NCBI GenBank assembly: GCA_019414725.1
Contig: DXLM01000048.1
Coordinates: forward strand, 1-25,053
DNA length: 25,053 nucleotides
Source of the DNA: Bacteroides sp.
GTDB taxonomy: Bacteria; Bacteroidota; Bacteroidia; Bacteroidales; Bacteroidaceae
Direction: 5' to 3'
Part shown: in pieces, positions 25,028 through 25,053 of the stretch
Position numbering within the stretch: position 1 is the first letter of the stretch
Layout of the letters: each line of letters begins with the position of its first letter
The notes under the pieces: model-generated
The model's input: the letters and a program-made list of their open reading frames with translations, nothing else
Database searches by the model: none
Told to the model about the DNA's origin: nothing
Position numbers and translations under genes: made by a program

Positions 25028-25053
25028 AAATTAAAAGTTAAACAATAGAACCG

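Noticed and set aside
1..25053. CRISPR arrays, tRNA or rRNA genes, phage or defence genes
   Set aside because: Looked for regular spaced repeats, tRNA cloverleaf pieces and typical nuclease/transposase motifs; none were seen.

Overview
The window looks like chromosomal DNA from a gut Bacteroidales, most likely Bacteroidaceae (Bacteroides/Phocaeicola). Four things point there: a complex I operon with fused nuoC-nuoD and no nuoE/F/G; a MurF-Alr fusion protein; a SusC/SusD pair; and promoter candidates of the Bacteroidota -7 type (TAnnTTTG) instead of E. coli-like -10 boxes. Genus and species cannot be settled by eye.

Region 1 (about 115-10172, minus strand): a complete ten-gene nuo operon in the order nuoA-B-CD-H-I-J-K-L-M-N. 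Genes are separated by a few to about 35 bases, and nuoA/nuoB and nuoL/nuoM overlap. It encodes the membrane arm and quinone-side connecting module of respiratory complex I. The NADH-oxidising subunits E, F and G are absent and both operon flanks are visible. A 102-base imperfect inverted repeat (115-216) lies past nuoN and may end the transcript; it also resembles a miniature transposon.

Region 2 (10173-11080): the nuo leader and a small gene. The leader holds two strong hairpins plus a segment that could pair with either of two partners, as an attenuator would. Upstream is a short ORF for a possible exported protein of 131 aa with its own -7 element. Next comes an AT-rich gap and the trkA terminator.

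Region 3 (11081-14325, minus strand): dxs and trkA, joined by an ATGA stop/start overlap. dxs makes the isoprenoid precursor DXP, and trkA encodes the NAD-binding regulatory subunit of a potassium transporter. No trkH lies beside it.

Region 4 (14418-17845, plus strand): divergent from dxs across a 92-base gap, a GSCFA-family protein overlaps a MurF-Alr fusion that makes D-alanine and adds D-Ala-D-Ala to the peptidoglycan precursor. A strong terminator follows.

Region 5 (18042-25053): a carbohydrate-utilisation segment. A secreted acetylxylan-esterase-like enzyme (plus strand) converges on a susC-susD pair (minus strand), with a two-sided terminator between them. The esterase could deacetylate a polysaccharide whose fragments the SusC/D pair imports. 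The rest of the locus (regulator, glycoside hydrolases) is not in the window, so the substrate is unknown.

Most of the window is conserved core metabolism. The least explained parts are the nuo leader RNA, the small exported ORF before nuoA, the inverted repeat at 115-216, and a leucine in NuoM where a proton-channel lysine is expected. I see no tRNA, rRNA, CRISPR array, transposase, phage gene or obvious defence system.
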